From: Prunella strophiata | Lineage: Eukaryota > Chordata > Aves > Passeriformes > Prunellidae | Reading direction: 5' to 3' | NCBI GenBank assembly: GCA_036583965.1 | Contig: JAZBQD010000014.1 | Span: 53,139,626-53,203,625, forward strand | DNA length: 64,000 bases | Part shown: piece by piece, positions 1-13,059 of the stretch | Layout of the letters: each line of letters starts with the position of its first letter | How positions within the stretch are numbered: position 1 is the stretch's first letter | Made by a program: the position numbers and the translations under genes | Notes under the pieces: model-generated | What the model was told of the DNA's origin: nothing | Seen by the model: only the letters and a program-made list of their open reading frames with translations | The model's database searches: none

Positions 1-3000
1 GTAAGCAAAACAGTACAATAGTTCAAGTTTTTCAATTACAAATTCATAATGCTTTCAGGGACAAAATATTTTCTTACTTCCAAAAATTTTCCTGTCTTAT
101 TTCATTTGCCAGGTAGCAGCTGTTATATTTCTTTCCCCCACAACCTCCCATACCTAAAACTGTTACTCCTCTAACAGATGACTAATTTAGTTTCATAGCC
201 AATAGGTCAATAGAATTATATATATTTTTCATTTCAGAAATAGTTTTACACCACTCAAGTTGTGCTTGCTGAAATCTAACCAGTTTCTCAAAGAAATAGT
301 TAAAATAAAGGAGTAAAACCTGTGGGAAAAAATCTCCAATATATATGCTGTCATTGTTTCACTGAATTGAAATCTGTCTGAAGGAATCTAAATTCATGAC
401 TTTATTTCCGTTTTTTACTTAGTAGCGCAGATGATTGGACTTGCCAGATGCTGTGCAAGGAAGATAACTGTGTAATATTCAAAATGTTGAGTCCCATGTT
501 GATGCCCAACCACAAAGCCAAAGCCTTGCATCTGTTCAATGGCCTAATTGAAATTCAAGCTGCACTGCCAAAAATTACTCAAAAAATGTTAAGCTTTATC
601 CATCTTTAGCAAGGGAGTATAAATGAATATATGTCATGATTTTTCTTGAGCTGGTATACTCTGCATGGTTTTTCTGGCAATATTTGCTTTCTGAAAACAG
701 TTGTTTAACAATACCCATGTTATGAAAGCATGCTGAAAACAGGGCTTTATACTACTTTCTTTTAAACTCGGCCCATGGAAGAGTGAGTCTGTACTAATCA
801 ATCAATCTGAGCTGGTACAATGGTGTATTTTATAAAAGTAACATGACCTGGGTAGGAATAGTGAATGAAAACATTAGGGGTGTGTGAGGAGCACTCCAAA
901 CTTTCTGTTCTGAAAAGTGCTTTGTCCCAAAACTGATGATGCCAAAAGGCAATGAAAAAATTCAGATTGGCTTAAACTGAGCATTATCTAAACAGTAACC
1001 AAGGGACTAGCAATAAAACTCTCAGGAAAAGAGCTTGCAAAGAAGCACAGGAGAAATATGAAGATCTCTAACAGGGGAGGGACCCTAGGGAGCAAGTGGG
1101 GCAGACAAGGCGGGCAGGCACTGCCCATGCTTTGTGAGTCAGGTGGTGCCTTTTCTATTGCTGATTTTTTTCCTGAATGTAGAGTTCTCCCATTGGTTAA
1201 GTACATCATTAGTAAATCAATAAACTGCTTCCATCCTGATTTCATTTAAACCATGCAAGTTAAGCTGTTTTTCCCCATGAAAAAGAACCCTTTCTTCTGT
1301 AGGAACAGAACCTTTGATGCTGGAAAAAATGATCATTATAGCTACAGGGCTGGACTAGCTGCATTGGTATGTCAGTGACTGGCCATCAAATCTGTTTTCA
1401 ATACTTCTAGCAACTCAGTCCCTGTGATCACACAAATGTGGTTCAGTAGAAAAACTCAGCTAACTTTTTGTTCCCATCCCCAAAGGCAGTGAAAAATATC
1501 CTGGGTTTCCCTGAGAAAACCCAGTGATTGAATACCTGCCAAAAAAAAGACATTTAATCTGACATTGCAGTGGAGATGCAAAATATACAAGAAAGAAAGG
1601 CAACAATGCTGAGTTATGCAGGGGTGCCCACATATTTATAGCTGTGAAATGTGCTGGCTTGACAAAGGCACAAAGGCAGCCAAGTGTGCACTAACAAAAT
1701 TGCAGTGGTGGCAACTGTGTCCAGGGACAATAGGTACCAGTAAAAGTTCCTCATGTGGAAATCATGGCTCTAGCACCTTGATATTTGCTTTCATTCTTTT
1801 TCTGATCTTTCACATTTTTCTACTGTCTTATCCAACTACCATTTATTTTTGTAACTCCCTGGCAGAAGAGGAGACTACATTTCAATGCCACTCCATTAAA
1901 AAGTGCACAAATACTTATTGATGCTGTATGTGCCCTGTGCTTATTCTATGCAATAGCAGTCAAAAAATACTGTAAGAAACTGTAAAAGAATTGAGTTGAA
2001 GTAAAAAAACTCACATTCCTCTTCAGATACTGTTTTGTCGGAATCCTATTTGATGTAAATTGTGTTTTGTAACTATGGATTTTTGGGGGGCTGAAAATTT
2101 ACATTTTTTCTTAATTCAGAGAGCAAAATAGCCATCATATCTGTGGACATGAAAACATGTTATACATTATTCTCTGTATAGAACAAAACCCAGACTATCA
2201 GGATTTTATTAATTCCCCATGGGTTGTAAACATGTTTTAGTCTTGTGCTTGTGCCATACTCATCTTTTCTTCCTTTCAATTTCACCATATCAAGCTTTAT
2301 TATCTGTCTTGGTTTTAATTTTTTTCCTCCACAATGATTTAATGTCTTCTTTTTTATTTTTCTTTTTCCCTCTACTATTAATTCTATCTCTCCAGCTTAC
2401 TGTTGCAGCTGAGGATCCTCATAAAATCGTTTTATAGAGGCATTATATGAACTGTGGAGGCTGTATGCCTAACTCTGGAATCTGTGACCTATGTCATAAA
2501 TATAGCACTTGGTTAAATGGTGAACCTCTTTGTGATTCTAAACTAAAGATGCCAAAAGCTTAGATGGATTCAAAAAACAATATGATAAATGAGTGGGGGA
2601 AAAAAATCCATCAAAGATAGTTGAAAAGAAGACTATTAAATTTGGTGTAGACACCTCCTAAACTGCAGAATGGAGATTGTACCTGTAACCTAAGAGATTG
2701 TAGCCTGAAACATATCACTGAATGCCTATATATTTCTTATACTTCTCTTTAAGATCCATTACTAATTATTTTTGAATGTGAGACAGCAGGCTGAGTGCTT
2801 GACTTGTTATGGTATGGCTGTTCTTATGTAATCTTATGTAGATGCTTGTGATGACAGATTGCAAAAGTGAATTAATGCTTGCCCATGAACTAAGAAGAGC
2901 GTGGACTCATTTGTTCACTGTCAGGATGTATTTTACATTCTTTCTTAAATGTAGAACTGCTCTAGAGGAACATCTTGGGGGCTAAAAACCTAACATTACA

Positions 3001-5249
3001 ATTATTTACCATCAGCACATGCATTAAATATGAATTTGTATCTTTCAAATTATATTTTGCATGGTGAATATGCATATGACTGGTATTCAGAGTTGGCTGG
3101 TGCAGCAATCAATGGTTTCACTGCTGGTAGGGTACTGAGCACAAGAAAAACACTGCTCCTCACTTTCACTCTAATTTACTTTTGAGTGTAAAGATTACCT
3201 GTATTTCCATGTTGGACCTTTGTTCTCTAATCACAGATGCTGGGTATGCATAAAAATTTAGCTTCTACCTTTTTTGATTCTATCTAAGTCTTATTAAGGG
3301 CCATGACGGGCTTTAAAGATCTTGGAATATCAGCTGTCTTTATGTTATCAAACTAAATGAGAAATAGTCCCTAACTGTAGTTCCATGAAGAATGAAATAT
3401 CTCTAAAAAAATATGGATTTCTTTCTTATTTTCCCTCATGTTTCTGATCTTTCCTGGAAAACAGACCAGTTTAGCACAGATGTGCTTTCTCTTCCTATGG
3501 ATCTAAATTTTTTGGTTACTCTTTGTTTTTTTAAGCTGTAACTAAGGCATAGTCATAAATATAGAATGGTCTCAGAAATGTAATGTAAAATATATTGAAA
3601 CTCAAGAATAGTAAGCAGTGTGGCTTAATACCCTTTGCTAAGGTGCACATGGAGTCAAGTAAGGCTTATGTTATTACTGAAACAATGTTGTCTCTAAAGC
3701 ATCAATATCTTCCATTTTTTCATCTTTCGGAGTTCAAGCTATATAGGTGGACATTCCATGAATAATGTTTTTCAAAGTTCATGAACTTTATACTTTTACT
3801 TCTGTAAAATATAACTTATTCTCCTGAAACCAATCTATTTCATCCATACTTGCAGCTGTCAGAGATTAGAATCTGGTTCTAAATTCTTACAAGAGCTACT
3901 AAGTCAAAGGCAGGTTTTGTTCCAGAAGCAGCTGCTGAAAGGGCAATGGAGCTTCTCAGGACAGAAAAGAGAGAGAGAAAAAAAATCTAAATTGTCAGAA
4001 AAATAGAAATTAGTAAAATCCTGATGAATATTAAGTTGACTGATTCATACCACGACATCAATTTCAATGCATTTTGACTCAAATTCCATGAACAGTTGTT
4101 GAACAATTTTAACTGGAAAGAAAATATTATTGTTTGAAAACTATTTGTCCTTTCTTTAAGAAATAACTTACCTGTGGAAAATGCAATTTATGCAATGTAC
4201 ACTCTTTCCCACATGCAAATTCTCTGTTATGGATTTCATACTAGTTGAAAGAGTTCATTGGAATAATTGATTTCCCCAAATCTTTCAGAAATGCACTTCT
4301 GTAGAATCCAACAGATTAGAGGAGTCAGGGCTGAGAGCGAGCACTCAGCTATAATGTCAAGAGCCCAGGTCTCCCTGGCAGGAAAGGCCAATGCTGTCAG
4401 CTCAGCCTGAGCTGGCTCTTTTCACTTGAGAGGAAATCTGTGGCAGATGCTCACTGCAGCTGTAGTTTTATTGACAGTAATGACATTTCTGCTTTCAAAT
4501 GATGGAAAATATGTTTGTTGCTTTCAGATTTGTTTGCCTTCGGGTCAGAGGTCTTTTCACACCTTTCATAAATGATCAAAAAATACAAATTAACTTGTCT
4601 AAAATATTAGACCTACAGATTATCTTCAATGTTTGAGTAACAAGTTTATTCTAACCAGAACTTGGTACTGAAATATTCTACAAAAACATTTTATGTTTAT
4701 AAGTTAAATAATTCTGTAGTTTTCACTATTTATTTCATATTTACAGAACTGTAAATTATCTGATTATAACAATAAAACCTAGCTACTATGGTATTTAGTT
4801 GTCATGCCTAATAGTATGACATTGTTAGTGAAACAATATAAATATTCCCAGTTGATACAATATAATTTTTTATTCCAAATATCAATATAAACATGCAATT
4901 TCCTTGAAAAGGGAAAACTAAATTATTATAATGGCACTTTATAGACAGATGTTTGTAGCATAGTTAAATTAAATTACTTAATCTTGTGAGACAGGAGTTA
5001 ACTGAGATCCACTAGTTTAGAGTCTATTGTCTGAAATCCAGCAATGTGCATACAACATTCCATCTATTTTATTCTTCCATGCACCCAGACACCCTTTTGT
5101 TTCCACTTTCTTTACAGTGTACTAAATAGTGTCTGATTCACAAAGATATGGAAAGAAATTACTCTGGAGAAAGGGAAAACAAGTAAAAGGAAGATTGTAA
5201 GGACAGAATTATCTCAAAAGCTTTTTAAGCCCACTGATATTACTTTTTC
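1..5249. other. Non-coding AT-rich unique DNA, no gene seen
   Basis: I see no supported gene in this stretch. The open frames at 988-1245 (minus), 1058-1249, 1616-1921 and 2219-2437 are 63 to 101 codons long, overlap each other or have compositions expected from AT-rich DNA, and show no domain that I recognise. There is no CpG-rich promoter-like segment. One shorter block, about 4320-4500, is richer in G+C and free of low-complexity sequence, so it could be a conserved non-coding element, but that is only an impression from composition. Confidence 0.6.
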
Positions 5250-5405
5250 CAGGTGTTTGTCTAGCCTGTCTCTGCAGTCTTCCTATGATGGAGATTTCCA
5301 TCACCTTCTAAGGCTGTTGCAGTGCTTCAATATTTTTGATGTTTGAACTTTTTATCATGTCTCTATTTCGATCTAAGTCAATTATTTCTTTTTTATTCTT
5401 CTATT
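5250..5405 (-). mobile_element. Old CR1 LINE 3'-region fragment (antisense)
   Basis: Read on the plus strand, this segment follows the reverse complement of the CR1 3' region: a 'gtttgtctagcctg' motif, then 'gatggagatttccatcacctt', 'ggctgttgcagtgcttcaa' and a T-rich 'cctaatgtctaatc'-like stretch. The match is clearly diverged, with many substitutions, so this is an old copy on the minus strand. Both ends fade out and no target-site duplication is visible. CR1 is a non-LTR retrotransposon that is normally 5'-truncated in birds. The family call is from memory of the consensus. Confidence 0.62.
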
Positions 5406-5579
5406 TGTGTTGAAAACTCATGTTTGGACAGCAGCTTGCACAGAAGAAGAAGGTTACCATGTCCCCATCCTGTCCTCTAGGAATTTATAGAGGTGGCACC
5501 ATGAAGTGACGAACACAGCTACCAAAGAGGAAAACTGTTCTTAATAGGTAAAAAATGTGTTAAGGATGAAAATGTTGGG

Positions 5580-5598
5580 AAAAAAAAAAAAAAAAAAA
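5580..5598. repeat. Poly-A tract (19 A)
   Basis: An uninterrupted run of A followed by an A/G-rich stretch. It may be a simple homopolymer or the eroded tail of a retroposed sequence. No insertion source can be recognised on either side. Confidence 0.9.
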
Positions 5599-7414
5599 GA
5601 AGAGGAAAAAATAGACTTGGATTACAGTGGTCTGTAATGCCAGTGAAAATCATCTGAAAATATTTATTGGTTCTAATGCTGCACTAAAATGCTAAAACTC
5701 TAGTTTTAAGACAGCTGAATAATATAGGTAATTCCTAAACCTTTACAGTTGCAAAGAGGTGGAATATTTGTGGTGCTTATCTTTGTGAGGAATAGTATTT
5801 TTAAAGAATGTGTAAAGTGGCAGATTTATACAAGAGATAATGAATTCAGGCTCAGTTGCATTATTTGAGAATCATTCCCTCTGTGACTAAATTCAAAATA
5901 AAAAACTGGTCCACAAACCATTCACAATCTACTTTTACTTTTTACTAGCCATTAAAATACTAGCTTTGTTTATTTGATTATTTATTATTAATTTATTATT
6001 TTAATGCATAATACTATTATTATGACAGAAATTTGGAAATTTGAGGCTGAACTCAAATGGATCCCATACAGTATAACCCTAATTTTATACTGGGGAAAGT
6101 AAGAGGAAAAACTGGGTTCTTAATACCATGAGATAATATCATATAATGTAGTTGAAATATAGATAACTTGACCCCAGTGTTTTATCTTTGAAGCTCAATT
6201 TAGACTAGAATTCAAATGGAGCAATCTTGCTGTAATTTACACAAAGAGAAGAATATTATGATTCTGAACTTCCAGTTCCTCAGATGTATTTTGGTTTCAG
6301 TTGGTGCTGAAAAGCTGAATTTCCCAGCCTATGCTGGTTTAGTCCTAGTGCAGTGTGACACTGAGAATTCCTAGAAGGATTCCTTTGATTAGAGTCCCTC
6401 AGGTCACCCCCTGTTCCTCTGCAATACAGCACTGCTTCTGTTCAGCTCAGACCTTCTCCAACAGCAGGGCTTGCCTTAGCAGCAAAACCTCACAAGCTGC
6501 AATAAGTCTCTCAGAAGTCTTCAATCACATTGTAACTGAGACAAGAGAAGAAAAGGGTGAAAAAGTGATAGAATTTGCTGTGAAGAAGTAGCTGGATACT
6601 GCTCTATTTGAAACAATAGGAATTATCCTTATTTACCATTAGAGGGCATACATACAGTAGAAAAGACATGATTAAAGAGAATTCCAGTTTACTAGGTGAA
6701 AGGTTAACACTTCTGTCATATAATAGACACAGACCAAAGTCTCTTTATAATACTTGTTTCCACTCAAATTTGTTATGTCTAAAGAATCTCAGACTCTCTA
6801 AACTGATTACTGTTAGATGACAGGACAAATAAGTCAGTGCTGCCAAAAGTTCCATGGCTGTTAACTCTGCAGCACTGCTGTGTTTTCAGCTCCTGCAGCC
6901 CTCTTTCACATTTGCCCAGTTCAACAAGGATTTGCCATTACTTTAAGTGCTGTAATAGACTCACAATATTCTCCATCCCTTTCTAGCTGGTGTCTGAGAA
7001 AAGGAATCACAAAAAATAAATTTGTATATCAGTAGCCCACAACAAATACATTGAATGAATACCTAAGAAAAAAGAAATGCCTGCAATTCTTCTCCCACTG
7101 AGAGTGCTCTTCTAAATTTATAAGTACTCTAAGATAATGTGTTATACCAATGTAGTAGTTTCTGTGACAAGGTGACCTGCTAAGCACAAGGAAGATGCTG
7201 CTCTAAACTGAGTGAGGATTTGACATATTTTTTGTGGTCTTCACATTGTAAGATGAATACTGCCATGGTTTATGCTATGAGACATTCCTCCTGGCTGGGT
7301 CAGAAAAGAGGGAATACAGCTCAAGACTGCAGTGGAGAAAAGGACCTGATACTGCCAGGGCTTGGTAGGATCATCTTTTTTGCTCTGAAAGCCTTTGTGA
7401 CAGGTCTATTTCAT
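5599..7414. other. Non-coding AT-rich DNA, no gene seen
   Basis: There is no recognisable repeat or gene. A 78-codon plus-strand frame at 6355-6591 is open, but it has no domain I recognise and nothing to show that it is expressed. Around 5960-6020 the sequence is nearly pure A/T with short 'tattatt' repeats. Confidence 0.55.
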
Positions 7415-7430
7415 GTATATATATATATAC

Positions 7431-7496
<66 letters not shown>
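7415..7496. repeat. (TA)n microsatellite, about 80 bp
   Basis: An almost perfect alternating TA array interrupted only by two 'atac' units near its left end (about 7430-7438). Frames read through it on both strands as Tyr-Ile or Ile-Tyr repeats, which explains the apparent small proteins at 7220-7501 and 7371-7562. The array is self-complementary and can form cruciforms. Confidence 0.97.
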
Positions 7497-9131
7497 CCTG
7501 AATGAATGAAATATAGATTTCATTTTATATTTTGGTGTGCTAAGCATCTGTTCTCGGCTCATTGGGCTGAGGAATGGTCAGTGTTGTGCTTCAAATGTAG
7601 GAAGCACTTGGTTAAGAAGTGGGAAAGGGGAGGACAATAATGTAAAGCTAAAGCTTTCTTTCTTAAAGTCACAATTTAAGTCAGGAGGAGACCTAGTTTA
7701 GGCAAAAACTTAATAAAGGCAGCCTGTTTACAAAAAAGACCCCCACTTGAATGTGTGGCGGATCTGTGAGTGTAGTGAAAGAACTTTTGGACTATAAAAA
7801 TAGATATATTCTCTCTCCTGACATTATTCTCTCCTGTTTCTTAGCTGGTTGTCAGGTCATCCTAACTCATCAGATAATATCTTAGTAGCAGATATCTGAT
7901 GCACAAAATGTCAGGATGTCTTAAAGCTGTCTCTAAATGAAACTGTTTCTTGACTTACTTGTGCTGGAATGGAATTTATTGAAAGTTGAGGCAGTATATG
8001 AGCACATTCCCACAGAGAGGCATACAGCAAACTAGATTTACTGATATTAAAAGAAATGTTTAGGGTGTATGTTGCATAGTGCCAAGTTTCAGTACAGTTT
8101 TGTGTAGTTCAAAGAAGTTCTTTCAATTAAGGGTACTGTGGATCTGAGAAATGAACATTTTTTCTAACAGCCTAACATTAATACAGTGAAACACATTCTG
8201 GATGGACAGAAAAAAAGACCTAAAGTATTCTGGAATTAAAGTGTAGGTGTATTAGGGATGAATAGATGCCAGACTGACCAATGTGTTTTGTTGCTTGGTT
8301 TGGAGAGTTATTTTTTCAAATCTAATCTATTTTTCAAAAATTTTCTTGATTTCTGTCACCCAAATGAAGATATTATTAAAAACAACCTTGTCTGCATTTC
8401 TGAGGTCTTTAGACCTTGGAACTTGTATATTCCAACCTAAAAAGTGGTAATTGCAGCAGGTGTTGCACTTGTTAAGTCATGGAATTAAGGGAGTCCCTCT
8501 AAGCATGGGACTACTGAAAAATAGAGATTGTGGAGGGCTTCAGTGAACAGGGCGACTAGAAATATTTCTTGATTTTTATAAGGTCTTGTTGCAAGGAAAA
8601 CCTATTGAAATAATGTAGTTAAAATTAAAACAGTACCAAAACAGGTTATTGATTCTACTAATGACACATAATTAGCCAGTAAGTCTTAGAGAAAATGATT
8701 GCTTTTTGGGAAAGGGTGAAGAGAAGAGGAGAAGTTTATTTATTTTCTCTTATCAGGTCCCATTTTGGCAGCACACTGCTTTAGGGCTTGAGGGCCGAAG
8801 ACATGAGGAACTGAACAGTCCTTGCTCTCTGGAAAGATCTTGGCAGTCTGTGCTGTGTAAAAATACTGCTTAAGTCACAAGAGCATATTTGGTAAGCTGC
8901 TAAAATGCAGGGGCACTGCAGTGATTTTTTGTTTAATAAATTGAATTTCTGATGCAGGAGGAAAATGTCAGTGTTCATGGTTTTCTTATTTGACTGAATT
9001 TGAACCATGATCCTTACTATGTTTATCTCAGTTCAGTTATAAATTGTACTTTCTTGAAGGGAGTGGAGATAGAGACAATCAAGAGTAGTGTAAACACAGT
9101 ACAAAAACTGATATTAGAAACTGGGTTAGAA
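7497..9131. other. Non-coding DNA, no gene seen
   Basis: Unique AT-rich sequence. The small open frames at 8258-8440 and 8781-9008 have no recognisable features. No repeat family was identified. Confidence 0.55.
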
Positions 9132-9154
9132 TTTTTTTTTTTTTTTTTTTTTTT
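9132..9154. repeat. Poly-T tract (23 T)
   Basis: An uninterrupted T run. It lies about 290 bp to the left of an old antisense CR1 fragment, but the two cannot be linked as one insertion. Confidence 0.95.
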
Positions 9155-9439
9155 GTTAAAACCGCCTTCTCTGCTCAAGTTTTCCAAACCTGCAGATGCA
9201 TTTTCTTTCATTGCCTCCATAATACAATGCCTGTCTTTAAGAGTAAGATTTTCAAGGTTGAATTTATCCAGTTCTTCCTTTCATTTATTTTCTTATGCCT
9301 TTTGTCAGCAAGGCTGAAGAGTCCCTCTTTTTGTCACAGGCTTGTTTTTCTTTCTTTGAATGTGAAATATCTCTACAGAGTAATCACTTTCAACCTCTTC
9401 TTTTCTGGTAACTCCTGAAATCCTCCCTTAGAGACCTTG

Positions 9440-9645
9440 TTTTTCAGTGCTTGACCCCTTCTTCATGAGTGTCTTTTCTCTGAACTCTCTCCAGCTGATT
9501 GTACAGCTTTCTTGAAATGAGTATTCAAGGCTGAGCAAGAGAAATTTCTCCACTCTGTAATTTCCTTTATCTTTAAGAGTGTCAATTGTCGTTCAGTTGG
9601 TTTTCTTTCTTATCAGAGCAGTGCTCTGGATGTTCATGCTGAAGT
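9440..9645 (-). mobile_element. Probable old CR1 LINE fragment (antisense)
   Basis: The plus strand reads like the reverse complement of the more 5' part of the common CR1 3' region. It has a 'ctctgaactctctccag' segment (normally 'ctctggaccctctccag'), then 'ctttcttgaaatgag', and about 100 bp later 'gcagtgctctggatgttcatgct' (normally 'gcacactgctggctcatgttcagc'). The order and spacing fit CR1, but identity is low. Together with the fragment at 5250-5405 it belongs to an older layer than the copies at 16, 24, 34 and 63 kb. Confidence 0.48.
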
Positions 9646-12600
9646 TAAAATCAAGCTTTGACATGTATCAATTTAAAAATGAAATAATTTTCTTTCTTGA
9701 ATTTGCTTTAACAGATAATCTTGAAATACTGTCACTTCCTATGGGATAGAAATCCTGTTTACTTTTTCAAGGCCATTGTTCTATTAGATGGGCACCAATA
9801 AATCTCCCTATAAAAATAAAACTTATTTTCTGCTTTGTAAGAGGAAATAGGAGAGTACCAGTTAATCTTAATTAGTAAAAACATAGAAAAATTTAAAAAA
9901 AGGAGAAAAAAACTACTGAGTTGAAGAAGAAAGAGGAGAGTGAGGATTGTGACAGAGGGCAAGAGAAATAGTGCTTGTGTTATGTAATATATGGCCATAT
10001 CTGACCTCAGAGGTTTACTTCGGAGACTCATTTGTGTTTCAATAGAATTTGGTGATTCTCAGGGGAAAAAAAATTAGAAATGAGTCATTATTAAACTATT
10101 GTACATCCAACCTAACTTATTTTTTTGTGGTTTTTATAATATATACTGAGGGATTCAAGCATTTTAAATCTTAGCAATTCTGAGGTGTTGTAGGGGGCTT
10201 AGGGCAAAAGCAAATTGACAAATATAAGCGATGTAGGGCCGCTGTGATCACTGCTTTCATTACATGCTCATTAAAGTGATTATTTGGTACAGAATTAGGA
10301 AGGAGGCCATAAGGACTTGCTCTAAAAAGAAAAAAAAAATACAATTCATAAAGGCTTCAGGTTTCAAGTTTCTTCTCTTTGCCTTTGCTATGAAATGTTG
10401 GAAAGAAAAATGCTAAATATTCAGTTTGCTCACTGGTAATTATGTTGGAGAATCAAAAAAGAAAAATACAAACCTACAATCCAAGTTCCAGCTAGTGGGG
10501 CAGGGAGCTAGCAGGAGAGGCTTTGATGGTAGGCAAGGAAAGGTCCTACTAGTGGAACCAGGACTAGGAGCAAGAAGATTTATGAGGAATAGGAATGGCT
10601 GTTGAAGAAAGGCTCACTGCAACATCAATGGCAGCTTATATCAGATCTTGCTACCCAGCAGGATTTACTAATTATGGTGAATGTGATACTGCTGCAGAAA
10701 AGGGAAAGTAGCTGGTGTGTCTGCATCCAGTGGTTGCACCTGATGATTTCAAAGTAATATAGCTGTACTTTAGGAATCAGTTACTGCATGTATGTGTTAT
10801 GTGTAATCCTTTTTCCCTCCTTCCTTCAAAAAAATTGACTGTTTTTAAGGCATGCTTTAAAATGTTAAGTTTTAAAATTCATACTTATCCTGGAAAAAAC
10901 TAGCTCACAGAGCACCAGAAAGCTTACTATAATTTTCAGAGCATTCTGAACCAAATGAAGGTATGTTAGTAGTGATGCTTTTGAACGTTAACTCAGCCTT
11001 TGATGCTGTTTGTAGGTTACTGCAGAAGGACTTCAACTATTAAGGTCTAATATTAAACAAGTAAGAAAAACATGAGTGACAGAGAAAAGTTAAATATTCA
11101 GTTTCTCAAACCACTGAAACTATTGAGTGTGACTAGAGGCTTAATACCAATTCATTAAGCAAAGAGAATACAAGAAAAATCACTAAATTAAAGAATATTT
11201 AAATGTGCAGTATGGCTGAGCTAATGACATTCCCCTTTAAGCATCAGTGAAATAAGATGGTATATTTTTTGCATTAGTGATGACCATTGACAACTTTTAG
11301 AGAGCAAATGGCTGAAGAGTAGAGAAGAATAAAAAATTAACTGTTCCAAAGAAGAGGACATGTCTAGCCTTTAAGACCAAAATCTACCCCAACCAGAAAA
11401 GTGCCAAAACAAAGGGTGTGTTCTATCTGTGTGTGTCTAAAGACTCATATGGTTATAAAAGCCAAAACTGGTCAGTCAAGCAGTCTCCTTTTCTACCTGT
11501 CTGATTAATTAGTCCAGCAGGTAGAGGAAAATGAGAGATGAGATTTATTTTGGCTTCACTAGGACTGCTGACATGATCCTGCACATGTAAAATGGGAAGA
11601 CATGGTTGGGTGAAATTAGTGTAGAGCAGATAAACAGCTGTTTGAAAACCTATGCAGCTATCCTTAGCTTTTGGCCTAATATGGGAGGAGAAATTAAATT
11701 AGGACTCTGATGGATCTATTACCTGTTGAATTTTACTTAATCATAACTGTTATACAAATGGCATAATAGGAAATATCCTTTAAAATTCCAATACAATGCA
11801 GGCTAAAATTGGCAGAGGGAGGAGGGGACAGATACAAGTTAAGATTTTAAAATTTTGTGAAAATTTGGTAAAGGGTTTCTAATATATAAGATGAAATTCA
11901 ATACAGCAATGCAGAATTATTCTTTTGTAGGACAAACAAAATGTGCAAATACAAAATGGGAAATAACCAGCTAATGATCTGTGCTGCAAAAACTGAATTG
12001 AACCTTGAGATCTGAGCTCACAGGTGCTACTTAATGCAGTGTTCTCTCAAAGAACCAATACCTTGATGGGATGCCTCAGTAAAACATCCAGCATCCAGTT
12101 AGCCCTCATCCAGCAGATAATTCTGTCACTGAATAAGGGCAGTCTCAGCTGACACCTCCAGATCTGGGCTCCAGATTGGAGAGCATCAATAACAGAAATA
12201 AAATGACTTGTGAAGGAAGGTTAACAGAGTGAGAACAGTGTAGGGGGATGGAAGATGGGGTGCTTAAAAAACAAAAAACCCACCAAAATCTTCAGAGGGA
12301 GACAAGGAATTTGAATATTACTAATAATTACTAATTAGTCAATTAACTAATCACCGACTTAATTGTCCTTCACATTCATTGGAGTGGGAAAAGTAACTGG
12401 CTTATTTATCAACACCAAAGGTAAAGGAGAGAAGAAAGTGGGTAAGAGCAGGAGCGGTGAGACAGTGAGGAGGCTGCCCAGGGCTGGTTGGCCCTGAGCC
12501 AAGCTCTGAGGTGATGTGACCCAACTACAAGCTGTCTGCATCACTGCCATCAATTCCAGGCTGGGAACCATGGTCAGGGAGAAAAGAGAGTGATGATTGT

Positions 12601-13059
12601 GGTGGACACAGGAAACAACAGTCAGGGAAACACAACAACCAAGTGTCATATGCATATACAGTCAGGAACATATGACAAGGATGTCTAGGTCTGATATTCA
12701 CAACGGAGTTTGATCATCCACACCCAGAAAAATCTCTGTGGTCTGTTCAGAGTACAGTTGATGCCTTAGGGCAATTTCAAAGGGATGCAAAGTCCAGTTT
12801 TGCCTGATGCTGCAATGCTTGCTATGGCATTAACAGGCTTTGCAGGGGGATCCTGGGTGTGGTGCCTGCTAGACAATCTACTTTCATCATTACCTCTAAC
12901 AAGAGATTTTATTTTTTTTTAACAGATGGAATGCAAATCAAATTGGGATGCCAGATACTTTTCTGCCTCCTGGCCAGTAGGGCTGAAATTCCTCCTTATG
13001 TCTGGGAAAAGTGGGAAACCTGGCTGGTTGCCAGCCTGCAGATTAGGGCTGCTGAGATG
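9646..13059. other. Non-coding DNA, no gene seen
   Basis: Mostly unique AT-rich sequence. Two sub-blocks differ. About 10225-10330 is rich in short homeodomain-like words and free of repeats. About 12400-12640 is GC-richer and contains a 98-codon minus-strand open frame (12359-12655) with no domain I recognise. A short A/C-rich stretch near 12270-12290 is typical avian low-complexity sequence. Confidence 0.5.

Noticed and set aside
7220..7562. Overlapping open frames on both strands ending in Tyr-Ile repeats
   Set aside because: They are translations of the (TA)n microsatellite.
12359..12655. GC-richer segment with 98-codon minus-strand frame and a 'ggctgcccagggctggttg' word reminiscent of CR1
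   Set aside because: The CR1-like word is short and the neighbouring bases do not continue the CR1 consensus. The frame has no domain.
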